Origin: Olleya sediminilitoris
GTDB lineage: Bacteria; Bacteroidota; Bacteroidia; Flavobacteriales; Flavobacteriaceae
Length of the DNA stretch: 64,000 bases
Direction of reading: 5' to 3'
Assembly: GCF_016785945.1 (NCBI RefSeq)
Contig: NZ_JAEMEF010000005.1
Span: 178,064 to 242,063 of the forward strand
A program made the translations under genes and the position numbers. How positions within the stretch are numbered: the stretch's first letter is position 1; the number at the start of each line of letters is the position of its first letter. Shown one piece after another: positions 8,304-16,504 of the stretch. The notes under the pieces are model-generated. The model had not been told where the DNA came from and made no database searches. It worked only from the letters and a program-made list of their open reading frames with translations.

Positions 8304-9668
8304 ATGAATTTTAGCTTTAAAACATATTTAAATAAAACCACAGATGCTGCAACTTTAGCAGTGTTCAGGATTGGTTTTGGTGTAATGATGTGCTATGGTA
8401 TAATTCGTTTTTGGGCCAAAGATTGGATTGACACAGTTTACCTACAGCCCAAATTTCATTTCAAGTATTATGGTTTTGAGTGGGTTCACGTTTTAGGTAA
8501 TTACACCTATTTATTATTTTTAATATGTGGTTTGTCTGCCATTTTTGTAGCTATAGGTTATAAGTATAGATTAGCCATAATTACCTTTTTTATTAGCTTT
8601 ACTTATATAGAGTTAATGGATAAAACTGTGTATTTAAATCATTATTACTTTATAAGTATACTTAGCTTTTTAATGATTTTTTTACCTGCTAATGCCTACT
8701 TTTCTTTAGATAATTATAAGTCTAAAAAAGCTTTTAATACCATGCCTAAATGGTGCGTTGATAGTATCAAACTGCTATTAGGTATTGTTTATTTTTATGC
8801 AGGATTGGCTAAAATTAATAGTGATTGGTTATTTAGAGCACAACCTTTAAAAATTTGGCTACCCTCTAAATATGATTTACCATTTATTGGCGAAACTGTG
8901 ATGCAGCAAGAGTGGTTTCACTTTGCCATGAGTTGGTCAGGTATGTTGTATGATTTACTTATTCCGTTTTTTCTATTGTATAAACGTACACGCTTTGTAG
9001 CCTTTTTATTTGTTATTTTTTTCCATGTATTTACAAGAGTGTTATTTCCAATAGGTATGTTTCCTTTTGTAATGATAGTTAGTGCAATCATCTTTTTTGA
9101 TGCTACAATACATCATAAAATATTAAATAAAATAAAGTCGTTGCTTGGCTTTATTTCCGCGAAAGCGAAACCTATACAATACAAACAAGTATACGCTGTA
9201 AGGTATAGTAAATTAATACTACCTATAATAGGATTATTTTTTGCGATACAATTATTATTTCCGTTTAGATATCTATTATATCCAGGCGAATTATTTTGGA
9301 CAGAGGAAGGTTACCGTTTATCATGGCGTGTGATGTTAATGGAAAAAATGGGAAACACTACGTTTAAAATTGTAGATAAAAATGGGAATTCATTTTTGGT
9401 TAACAACTCAGATTTTTTAACACCATTACAAGAAAAACAAATGAGTTCTCAACCAGATTTTATATTAGAATACGCTCATTATTTAGGTGATCATTTTAGT
9501 AGTCAAGGTCATAAAGGTGTAGAGGTTTATGCTAAAAGTTATGTGGCTTTAAATGGAAGATTAAGTCAATTATTTGTTGACGAAAGCGTAAATTTGTACC
9601 AAGAAAAAGAATCATTTAAACACAAAGATTGGATTTTACCATTTAAAGATGAAATTAAAGGACTTTAA
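8304..9668 (+). CDS. Vitamin-K-dependent gamma-carboxylase-like (HTTM) membrane protein
   Basis: 454 residues: a multi-span HTTM region (about 15-320) and a C-terminal soluble part that aligns in pattern with animal gamma-glutamyl carboxylase (LNGR-x-SQ-x-FVDESVNL). The segment DKTVYLNH places His113 where the animal enzyme has His160. YAGLAKINSDW places Lys170 at the catalytic base Lys218. LFPIGMFPF is a further family block. The known enzyme uses reduced vitamin K, CO2 and oxygen to carboxylate Glu side chains; reduced menaquinone would be available here. The substrate is unknown; neighbouring secreted lipoproteins are candidates by context. Its 3' end overlaps the TonB receptor gene by 20 bases. 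Confidence 0.88.
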   Translation: MNFSFKTYLNKTTDAATLAVFRIGFGVMMCYGIIRFWAKDWIDTVYLQPKFHFKYYGFEWVHVLGNYTYLLFLICGLSAIFVAIGYKYRLAIITFFISFTYIELMDKTVYLNHYYFISILSFLMIFLPANAYFSLDNYKSKKAFNTMPKWCVDSIKLLLGIVYFYAGLAKINSDWLFRAQPLKIWLPSKYDLPFIGETVMQQEWFHFAMSWSGMLYDLLIPFFLLYKRTRFVAFLFVIFFHVFTRVLFPIGMFPFVMIVSAIIFFDATIHHKILNKIKSLLGFISAKAKPIQYKQVYAVRYSKLILPIIGLFFAIQLLFPFRYLLYPGELFWTEEGYRLSWRVMLMEKMGNTTFKIVDKNGNSFLVNNSDFLTPLQEKQMSSQPDFILEYAHYLGDHFSSQGHKGVEVYAKSYVALNGRLSQLFVDESVNLYQEKESFKHKDWILPFKDEIKGL

Positions 9669-12075
9669 CCTATTATTACTAGTAACGTTATCTGCTTTTA
9701 GCATGATGGCACAACAAAAAATTTCTGGTACTATTATTAATCACAAAGGCGAAGCATTAAGTAATATTGGTGTTTATGACTCTGCTAAAGGGTTGATAAC
9801 CATGTCAGATCCTAATGGTTTTTTTAGTTTTACTACTGAAAAAGAAACTTTAAAATTAACCTTTTTTGATTATGAATACGAAGTTTTAGAACAAACCATA
9901 AATACAGCTGATGCTGAAAACTTAAGCATTAAATTATTTCCTTTAACGGAAACCACATTATCAGAAGTAGAAATTACCGTTAGAAAAGCAAAATTATTTA
10001 GTTTAAACCGACTGGCAGATGTTGAAGAAACTGCTATTTACGCAGGAAAAAAGACAGAAGTGGTTTTAGTAGACCAATCTATGGCTAATCTTGGCGCTAA
10101 CAATGCAAGGCAGTTATATAGTCAAGTGGCTGGTTTAAACATTTATCAAAATGATGATGCAGGTTTACAGCTAAACATTGGTGGTCGTGGTTTAGACCCA
10201 AACAGAACCGCTAATTTTAACACTAGACAAAATGGATATGATATAAGTGCAGATGTGTTAGGTTATCCTGAGAGTTATTACACACCAACTGCTGAAGCTT
10301 TGCAAGAAATACAGATAGTTAGAGGTGCTGCATCACTACAATACGGAACGCAGTTTGGAGGTTTGGTAAACTTTAAAATGAAAACACCAAACACACAAAA
10401 ACCATTAGAAATTATTACAAGAAATACCGTTGGTAGCAATGGGTTATATACCAACTTTACAAGTGCTAGTGGTACTAAAGGTAAGTTTAGTTATTATACT
10501 TTTTTTAATTATAAAAAAGGAGATGGGTTTAGAGATAACTCTAACTTCGAGTCTAAAAATTTTTACGCACATTTAGGGTATCAATTTAATGATAAAACCA
10601 AGTTGAAAGGTGAGGTCACGTATTTAAGATATTTAGCAAAACAGGCTGGAGGATTAAATGACGATATGTTTGAAGACGATCCTTACCAAAGTAATCGAGA
10701 GCGTAACTGGTTTCAGGTAGATTGGTTGTTGTATAATTTAAAGCTATCACATCAGTTTTCTGAAAACACAAATTTTACATTTAACGCATTTGGATTAAAT
10801 GCTTCAAGAAATGCATTAGGTTATAGATCCAATCGTGTGGATCAAGGAGATAGTAATGGCGTTAGAGATTTAATTAAAGGCGAATTTGATAATATTGGTT
10901 TTGAAACTAGAGTTTTGACCAATTATAACCTGTTTAATAAAAAAGCTATAGGACTTTTAGGTGCTAAATTTTATAAAGCAGAAAACACCTCTGAGCAAGG
11001 ACCAGGAAGTGATGGTTTTGATCCTAATTTTGATTTTCAATATGAAACTTTTCCTAATTATTCTAATCAATCAAGTTATACGTACCCTAACTTAAACTTG
11101 GCTATTTTTGGAGAAAATATTGTGTATTTAAACGATAAGCTATCTATAACACCAGGTTTTAGATTTGAATATATTAACACCCAAAGTGATGGTTTTTATA
11201 GAGAAATTAATACCGATGGTGCTGGTAATGTTATTTTAAATGAATATACAGAGGATGACTTAACCAGAGAACGCTCGTTTGTACTTTTAGGCTTAGGTGC
11301 AAGTTACAAACCAAGTAATACGTTTGAAGTCTACGGAAACTTATCTCAAAACTACAGATCTGTAACATTTTCGGATATTAGTATAAATAATCCAGCCTTC
11401 ATAATTAGTCCTGATATTGATGACGAAAGTGGTTTTACTCTAGATGCAGGTATAAGAGGAAAACTATCCAATAAAGTATCTTTTGATGTTAGTGCTTTTA
11501 GCTTATTTTATAACGATAGAATAGGTTTAGTTCAACGTGTTATAGAAGATACAAGTATTAAAACCGAAAGAGGTAATGTTGGTGATGCTATGATGTATGG
11601 TATTGAGAGTTTAGTAGAATTTAACTTAGAAAGCTTATTACTTAAAAACGAAGATTATATTTTTAACTACTATGTTAACTTTTCTTATGTAGACTCCGAA
11701 TATACAAGGTCTAATGCAATAGGAGTAGTAGGTAATAAAGTTGAATTTATACCAAACTATAACTTTAAAACAGGTGTTAGATTAGGTTATAAAGACTTTT
11801 TATCTAATATACAATATACCTATTTATCGTCTCAGTTTACAGACGCAACAAATTCCGTTGATGGAAATTTAAGTGGAGTTGTTGGTCAGATACCAGCTTA
11901 TGATGTTTTAGACGTGTCTTTATCTTACAAGTACAAGCAATTTAAGCTTGAAGCAGGTGTAAACAATGTATTGGATAATGCTTATTATACAAGACGTGCT
12001 ACAGGTTATCCAGGACCAGGAATTATACCGTCTGCCAACCGTAATTTTTACACAACATTGGAAGTGAAATTTTAA
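9649..12075 (+). CDS. TonB-dependent outer-membrane receptor
   Basis: 808 residues: signal peptide ending MMAQ, a carboxypeptidase-regulatory-like beta-sandwich (about 24-105), a plug domain (about 150-265, with NIGGRGLDPNRTANF and EIQIVRGAASLQYGTQFGG) and a 22-strand barrel ending in aromatic NFYTTLEVKF. Such receptors import iron chelates, B12 or other large ligands with TonB-ExbBD energy. The plug resembles FecA-type ferric receptors, and the imelysin neighbours support iron. It overlaps the preceding carboxylase-like gene, so the two are translationally linked. Last gene of the set. Confidence 0.93.
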   Translation: MKLKDFNLLLLVTLSAFSMMAQQKISGTIINHKGEALSNIGVYDSAKGLITMSDPNGFFSFTTEKETLKLTFFDYEYEVLEQTINTADAENLSIKLFPLTETTLSEVEITVRKAKLFSLNRLADVEETAIYAGKKTEVVLVDQSMANLGANNARQLYSQVAGLNIYQNDDAGLQLNIGGRGLDPNRTANFNTRQNGYDISADVLGYPESYYTPTAEALQEIQIVRGAASLQYGTQFGGLVNFKMKTPNTQKPLEIITRNTVGSNGLYTNFTSASGTKGKFSYYTFFNYKKGDGFRDNSNFESKNFYAHLGYQFNDKTKLKGEVTYLRYLAKQAGGLNDDMFEDDPYQSNRERNWFQVDWLLYNLKLSHQFSENTNFTFNAFGLNASRNALGYRSNRVDQGDSNGVRDLIKGEFDNIGFETRVLTNYNLFNKKAIGLLGAKFYKAENTSEQGPGSDGFDPNFDFQYETFPNYSNQSSYTYPNLNLAIFGENIVYLNDKLSITPGFRFEYINTQSDGFYREINTDGAGNVILNEYTEDDLTRERSFVLLGLGASYKPSNTFEVYGNLSQNYRSVTFSDISINNPAFIISPDIDDESGFTLDAGIRGKLSNKVSFDVSAFSLFYNDRIGLVQRVIEDTSIKTERGNVGDAMMYGIESLVEFNLESLLLKNEDYIFNYYVNFSYVDSEYTRSNAIGVVGNKVEFIPNYNFKTGVRLGYKDFLSNIQYTYLSSQFTDATNSVDGNLSGVVGQIPAYDVLDVSLSYKYKQFKLEAGVNNVLDNAYYTRRATGYPGPGIIPSANRNFYTTLEVKF

Positions 12076-12134
12076 AATCACTCATTTATTTTAAGACAGT
12101 CTAAATAGAAACTGTTGCTAATCAGTGTGTTTGT

Positions 12135-12166
12135 TTGGTTTTTGACTTAATGTTTTAATATCTTTA
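12135..12166 (+). promoter_or_regulatory. Promoter of the Cys-rich gene
   Basis: TTG at 12135-12137 and TATCTTTA at 12159-12166 (21-bp spacer), one base off the -7 consensus. A half-site AGTCTAAATA lies about 30 bases upstream (12098-12107) and resembles half of the imelysin-operon palindromes. Confidence 0.5.
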
Positions 12167-12197
12167 AGTAGTATTAATCTATAAAAGAAGAAAAATT

Positions 12198-12446
12198 ATG
12201 TCAATAAGAATAGGAAATAGCTGTGTAAACTGTGAGAATTTAACTGAGAATGAAGTATGTAAAGTACACGCTGTAAAAGTAAGTGATAATTATACTTGTG
12301 ATAGCTTTGAAATGAAAGCTGCACTAAAAAATGATCCTAATTGTGGGACTTGTGCACGTTATGAATCTACTAACTGTGTTAATCCGCAAAAAGCTGCACC
12401 AGGAATGTTATGTTCACATTGGGCACCACAAAATGCTCAAGCTTAA
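12198..12446 (+). CDS. Small Cys-rich protein with two four-Cys modules
   Basis: 82 residues, no signal peptide. Eight cysteines form two similar modules: C9-x2-C12-x8-C21-x12-C34 and C49-x2-C52-x7-C60-x11-C72. The second half looks like an internal duplication of the first (NCxxC..C..C). Spacing fits a zinc ribbon-like or Fe-S-binding fold, but no known family is recognised. It has its own promoter, ends in a strong terminator and sits between two metal-uptake gene sets, so a role in metal handling or sensing is possible but unproven. Confidence 0.8.
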   Translation: MSIRIGNSCVNCENLTENEVCKVHAVKVSDNYTCDSFEMKAALKNDPNCGTCARYESTNCVNPQKAAPGMLCSHWAPQNAQA

Positions 12447-12465
12447 TTTTAATTATAGTTAAAGT

Positions 12466-12494
12466 AAAAGCCCACTTTTAAAGTGGGCTTTTTT
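12466..12494. terminator. Bidirectional terminator between convergent genes
   Basis: AAAAGCCCACTTT pairs with AAAGTGGGCTTTT around a single T, with A and T runs on both sides. It serves the Cys-rich gene on the plus strand and the imelysin operon on the minus strand. Confidence 0.88.
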
Positions 12495-12498
12495 ATTT

Positions 12499-13578
12499 TT
12501 AATCTCCATCATTATCTGTAGATGTGATAATGATGGATAAAATACTTCTAACATCAACACTAAATAATATACCTAATGCATCAAGTTCTGTATGCAAGTG
12601 TGCAACCAAATCAGGATGAGAGTTTATAGCGTCAAATAAAGGTACAGGAATAGCATCAATTGCATTTTGTACGTCTTCAATTTTATTTTCTACTGCTTGA
12701 TTTAAATCATTATTTTTAATAATGTGGTAGACATAATCATCAATACCTAAACCTTCAGAATTAAAATAAACGTTTTTTACACTATTAATGTTTTCTTTTA
12801 AAATAGTTAATGATAAACTACTAAAATAAGCTTGTGTAAGTTCTGGATTGGTAATTTGAGAATTTTCTAAACCTGCAGGTTTTCCAATTTTAGTTACTTT
12901 TCCTGTATCTATCAAATTATATAAACCATTGTATAATCTATTAAAAGAATCTCTTATTCCGCTTTCATTATTATCAATAAATGCACTAGCATAATTACCA
13001 GGACTATTCCAGATACCAACAAGTCTTTCTGATTGTGATTTTAAATCTAAGGCTGTGTATTTTAAATAATCTTGTCTTTTAATATCATTAATAAATTGAG
13101 TGTTTATAGTAGTAATATCTGTATTAAACAATAAATACTCTAAAGCAGACAGTGTTTTAATTTGTGGACTTTTAGTTGCTAACAATTCTTCAGTAATAGC
13201 ATCATTGTCATTAATAACGTTTTCTAAAGCACTTGGTAGTGTTGGCCAATTGTATACTGCTAAATGCATAAACTGATCTCTAACATCACCAATATTAAAG
13301 GCGTAAATATTAGCATACGCTTTAGCTGTTATTTTCCATTGGTCTTTAGCAAGACTTAAATTAGCTTCAGTTAAAGTGTTTAAATAATTTTTAATACTAG
13401 TATTCAAAGTATTGCTTTCAGTATTAAAATGTACGACACTTGGTAGTATTTGGTAATTTGTGACATCTTCTAAAAGTTGCATAACATTAAATGCTACCTC
13501 TTCTTCTTGATCGTTATCACTATTACAACTTAATGCTAATAGGCAAATTAGTAGTAAGGCTTTATATATGTTTTTCAT
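12499..13578 (-). CDS. Imelysin-family lipoprotein, degenerate metal motif
   Basis: 359 residues; the lipobox LALSC is followed by NSDNDQEEE, an acidic surface-export signal. The helical imelysin body is recognisable (AKDQWKITAKAYANIYAFNIGDVRDQ, KIGKPAGLENSQITNPEL). The GxHxxE motif position reads TLSALE (142-147): only the Glu is kept. It is the last gene of a minus-strand set after an intact imelysin and a di-haem oxidoreductase, separated from the latter by two bases. Family knowledge points to a surface iron-acquisition role; loss of the His suggests a changed ligand or partner function. Confidence 0.85.
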   Translation of the reverse strand: MKNIYKALLLICLLALSCNSDNDQEEEVAFNVMQLLEDVTNYQILPSVVHFNTESNTLNTSIKNYLNTLTEANLSLAKDQWKITAKAYANIYAFNIGDVRDQFMHLAVYNWPTLPSALENVINDNDAITEELLATKSPQIKTLSALEYLLFNTDITTINTQFINDIKRQDYLKYTALDLKSQSERLVGIWNSPGNYASAFIDNNESGIRDSFNRLYNGLYNLIDTGKVTKIGKPAGLENSQITNPELTQAYFSSLSLTILKENINSVKNVYFNSEGLGIDDYVYHIIKNNDLNQAVENKIEDVQNAIDAIPVPLFDAINSHPDLVAHLHTELDALGILFSVDVRSILSIIITSTDNDGD

Positions 13579-13580
13579 AA

Positions 13581-14987
13581 TTATAATGAGTTTACAAAAT
13601 CAATTAATTGTTGACGTTTTTCAGCAGGTAAATTTTTGAAGTTTTGTTTAATAGTTTCAGCTTCTCCACCATGCCATAAAATAGCTTCTTCTATGTTTCT
13701 AGCACGACCATCATGAAGTAGGTTGGTGTGGTTATTAACGGTTTCAATTAAACCAATTCCCCAAAGTGGTTGTGTTCTCCATTCGTTTCCGTTGGCATTA
13801 AAATCGTCTCGATTATCAGCTAAATCGTCTCCCATATCGTGTAATAAAAAATCAGAATATGGTTTGATTGTTACATTTTTTAAAAATTCGCTTTCTGCAT
13901 CAGTACCTGTAGTTTGGTTAATAGCATGACATGCTATACAGTTAAGTTCATCAAATAATATACGTCCTTGTATGACATCTTCATCTAAATAATTACGACG
14001 ATTAGGTACTGCTAAATGCGCTTGATAAAATACGACTTTATCCAATTGGTCATCGGTTACCTCAGGAGCTCCTCCATTAGGAGCATCAAAACAGTCTTGT
14101 TGTGGAGACGGACAGTTTTGCTCGCTAAAAATTGTTGTAGTTAATCCCATATCACCATGAAAAGCACCTGCTACTTGTTGTTTTAAGGTTGGTGCATTAG
14201 CTTTCCAACCGTATTTACCAACTTCCGTAGTATTGGTTTCATAGTTATATACAAAATTAGCACGACCAGAGATACCATCGTTGTTACTATCATTAATATC
14301 TTCAAATTTAGTGATTTCAATATCTGGTAAAGCAGAAATTAATCCTAAGCCAATCGTTTGTTGCCCAACTCTTGGAGATGTATTTACACCATCTAAACTT
14401 CCAAATTGTTCGTCTTCAAACGTATAAATTGGTTTTTGTAACTGGTAAGTTGTTCCATCAGGATAAGTCCCTTCTATTATTTGATAGTTAACAATAACTT
14501 TGGTTTCATATTGTATACTATTATTGGCTAGTTCTTGTAGTTGTAAACCATAACCTGGTACAGGAATTGCGTCTCCATTAACATCTTGTCCATTTAAACT
14601 AACACGCATTAAAAATCCGCTAGAATTTTGTCCATTTACTAAAGGTTGACCTCGACCATCTTTAAAATGGCAGTTTGCACACGCACGAGCGTTAAACGTT
14701 GGACCTAATCCATCTCTAGCTGTTGTAGACGCTGGAGAAGAAACCCATGTTTGATTAAATAAAGAATTACCAGTTGCAAATTTAGCTTGTTCTTGAAAGG
14801 ATAATCCATCTATTTCAAATCCAAACGCATTTCCACTAGTAGAGTTAACACCTAGTGCACCAGTTAATAATTCTTCTCTATCAACATACCCATCTAAAGG
14901 GGTTTGAATATCGATATAATTATCATCATTTTTGCAGCTTATTACTGTCAAAATAATTAGACTAAGTGTTAATAATAGGTATTTCAT
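13581..14987 (-). CDS. Di-haem cytochrome c-type oxidoreductase lipoprotein (DUF1111/COG3488)
   Basis: 468 residues from the chosen ATG (another ATG lies three codons upstream). The lipobox VISC is followed by KNDD. Two haem-c motifs are visible, CANCH near residue 103 and CIACH near 350, plus GRANFVYNYETNTTEVGKYGWKA and LLHDGRARNIEEAILWHGGEA, which are typical of the proteins labelled thiol oxidoreductase. This family occurs beside imelysins in several phyla. A likely role is electron transfer or peroxidase-like redox change of iron at the cell surface, by analogy with EfeB partnering EfeO. It sits between two imelysin genes in one transcriptional direction. Confidence 0.9.
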   Translation of the reverse strand: MKYLLLTLSLIILTVISCKNDDNYIDIQTPLDGYVDREELLTGALGVNSTSGNAFGFEIDGLSFQEQAKFATGNSLFNQTWVSSPASTTARDGLGPTFNARACANCHFKDGRGQPLVNGQNSSGFLMRVSLNGQDVNGDAIPVPGYGLQLQELANNSIQYETKVIVNYQIIEGTYPDGTTYQLQKPIYTFEDEQFGSLDGVNTSPRVGQQTIGLGLISALPDIEITKFEDINDSNNDGISGRANFVYNYETNTTEVGKYGWKANAPTLKQQVAGAFHGDMGLTTTIFSEQNCPSPQQDCFDAPNGGAPEVTDDQLDKVVFYQAHLAVPNRRNYLDEDVIQGRILFDELNCIACHAINQTTGTDAESEFLKNVTIKPYSDFLLHDMGDDLADNRDDFNANGNEWRTQPLWGIGLIETVNNHTNLLHDGRARNIEEAILWHGGEAETIKQNFKNLPAEKRQQLIDFVNSL

Positions 14988-15008
14988 TATGTACATATTT
15001 AAAACAGA

Positions 15009-15038
15009 AAAAATCTCGAAACTTAATTCGAGATTTTT
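15009..15038 (-). terminator. Intercistronic terminator or attenuator
   Basis: AAAAATCTCGAA and TTCGAGATTTTT form a 12-bp stem around ACTTAA, with a T run on the minus strand. It lies between the first imelysin gene and the di-haem gene, so read-through would set the ratio of the two. Confidence 0.75.
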
Positions 15039-15061
15039 AAATCATTGTATTTTATAATCTA

Positions 15062-16288
15062 TTATAAGCTAATTCCTATAGCATTAGCAGATGCACTAAT
15101 CTCATCAGCCCACTCTTGAAGAGCTACTACACTTTGCATAACTACTCCAAAATTAGAATCTGTTGAGCTTTCTAAGGTTATTAAATAATCAAATGGTTGA
15201 GCGTTATTAGCAATAGCATTTACTTTTTCCATTGCATTTTCAGCAGCAGTTAATAAAGTTGCAGCTTGCGCTGGGTTAGCTTGTTTAACTAAGTCGTAAA
15301 AAGAAGCACCACTCACAGTACTATATTCACCAAAAACCACATTGTAAACTCCTTTTGCATTAGAATAAATATCACGATGAGTGTTGTCACTAAAACAAGA
15401 ATGTTCGTCTTCTTGACCTAATCCACCAATACCATCGGTAGAATCTACAGGAGCAATGATACGTTCAGAGCTTAACTCATCTCCAGCAATAAAAAAGGCT
15501 CCATTTATTAATTGTTTAAGTGCAACATCTTGATCTAAGTTTTCAAAAACAGTTCTGTATGTTCCTCCAGTAGCCCAAGTTGTTGTTAAAGCATTTAAAT
15601 CGCTAACTAGTAAATCGGTTGCTGTTTGTAAATACAGAGCGCGTCTGTCTGCATGATCAGCAGTTGTATAATCGGTAAATGCTCTTGTTCCTGGTAAGTC
15701 GTCCACTGGCATTGTGTTGTCTTGTCCCCAAAGTAAAAACTCAATAGCGTGCCATCCAGTACTTATAGACTTTTCTTGCTCTACGTCAAAACCTTCATTG
15801 TAATTTGCAAGAGTAGCTTGATCAATAGTAATAGTGTCGTCACCTATAATACTGTCGTAATCGTTAGCATATTCCTCTGTCCCAGCAGCAACATAGTCGA
15901 TATAACTTTCGTCTATGGGCCAAGCATTCATTTGTCCCTCTGTACCTAAAGACCAAGTTTCAGATTCAGTATCAACAGGTCCAGTAGCTTCTCTAAAGGC
16001 TTCTGTTAATCCGTAAAATTCTCTTGCATCTAACCAGGCTTGCTTAGCAGCAGTAAAACTGTCTTCTGTAGGAGTAGCTATAAAATCTTCAATAGCTGAT
16101 TGCATATCTAAAGCACTATTGTAGCTATCTAAATAGGTTTGATAAACTAAGTTACCATAAGTTGCAGTCACATCAGATTTACTAACTGCATTTGCGTCTT
16201 CTGTAATTGTATAATCATCATTATTACATGAAAATATAGATAAAGATAATCCAAGTACTAATGTGGTTTTAAAAAAATTGGTTTTCAT
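15062..16288 (-). CDS. Imelysin-family lipoprotein with intact GxHxxE (IrpA-like)
   Basis: 408 residues, lipobox SIFSC at Cys21. The hallmark GWHAIEFLLWGQD (G178, H180, E183) is the canonical GxHxxE motif of iron-regulated imelysins such as IrpA, and AWLDAREFYGLTEAFR, LGTEGQMNAWPIDESYID and FSDNTHRDIYSNAKG complete the double helical-bundle family pattern. It is the first gene of the minus-strand set, has the best promoter of the locus and is separated from the di-haem gene by a terminator-like hairpin. Expected to bind iron outside the inner membrane; metal specificity is not shown by sequence. Confidence 0.92.
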   Translation of the reverse strand: MKTNFFKTTLVLGLSLSIFSCNNDDYTITEDANAVSKSDVTATYGNLVYQTYLDSYNSALDMQSAIEDFIATPTEDSFTAAKQAWLDAREFYGLTEAFREATGPVDTESETWSLGTEGQMNAWPIDESYIDYVAAGTEEYANDYDSIIGDDTITIDQATLANYNEGFDVEQEKSISTGWHAIEFLLWGQDNTMPVDDLPGTRAFTDYTTADHADRRALYLQTATDLLVSDLNALTTTWATGGTYRTVFENLDQDVALKQLINGAFFIAGDELSSERIIAPVDSTDGIGGLGQEDEHSCFSDNTHRDIYSNAKGVYNVVFGEYSTVSGASFYDLVKQANPAQAATLLTAAENAMEKVNAIANNAQPFDYLITLESSTDSNFGVVMQSVVALQEWADEISASANAIGISL

Positions 16289-16294
16289 TTGTTG

Positions 16295-16311
16295 TTATTT
16301 AGACTTAATAA
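16295..16311 (-). promoter_or_regulatory. Candidate operator C (5' leader)
   Basis: TTATTTAG-A-CTTAATAA: a 17-bp palindrome with one mismatch, in the leader of the imelysin operon close to the start codon. On the coding strand it reads AAGTCTAAATAA, matching site B (TAGTCTAAATAA) of the opposing operon. Confidence 0.5.
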
Positions 16312-16322
16312 AAATAATAACG

Positions 16323-16353
16323 CAAATATATTTTTAGATTCAATACAAAACAA
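16323..16353 (-). promoter_or_regulatory. Promoter of the minus-strand imelysin operon
   Basis: On the minus strand, TTG (16351-16353), 20-bp spacer and TATATTTG (16323-16330): a perfect Bacteroidota promoter. Predicted start near 16316. Confidence 0.8.
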
Positions 16354-16356
16354 GTT

Positions 16357-16369
16357 ATTTAGAATTAAT
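16357..16369 (-). promoter_or_regulatory. Candidate operator D (upstream of -33)
   Basis: ATTTAG-A-ATTAAT, two mismatches from a perfect palindrome. On the minus strand it reads TTCTAAATAACTTG, running into the -33 TTG exactly as site A does at the other operon. Confidence 0.4.
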
Positions 16370-16451
16370 CTTAATAAATTTTTAAGATTAAATTTCAATT
16401 CTAAAATCATTGAATTAAATATTTAGTTTTCATTCTGATTGTTAAAAAGTA

Positions 16452-16501
16452 TTGTAGTAATAATATAATGATTACCTTTACACGCAATTAATTCTAATTG
16501 C
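16452..16501 (+). promoter_or_regulatory. guaB promoter and inverted repeat
   Basis: TTG at 16452-16454 and TACCTTTA at 16473-16480 (18-bp spacer). Between this promoter and the start codon lies GCAATTA-ATTC-TAATTGC (16484-16501), a perfect 7-bp-arm palindrome at the predicted transcript start; it could be an operator for purine control, which is inference. Confidence 0.5.
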
Positions 16502-16504
16502 AAC

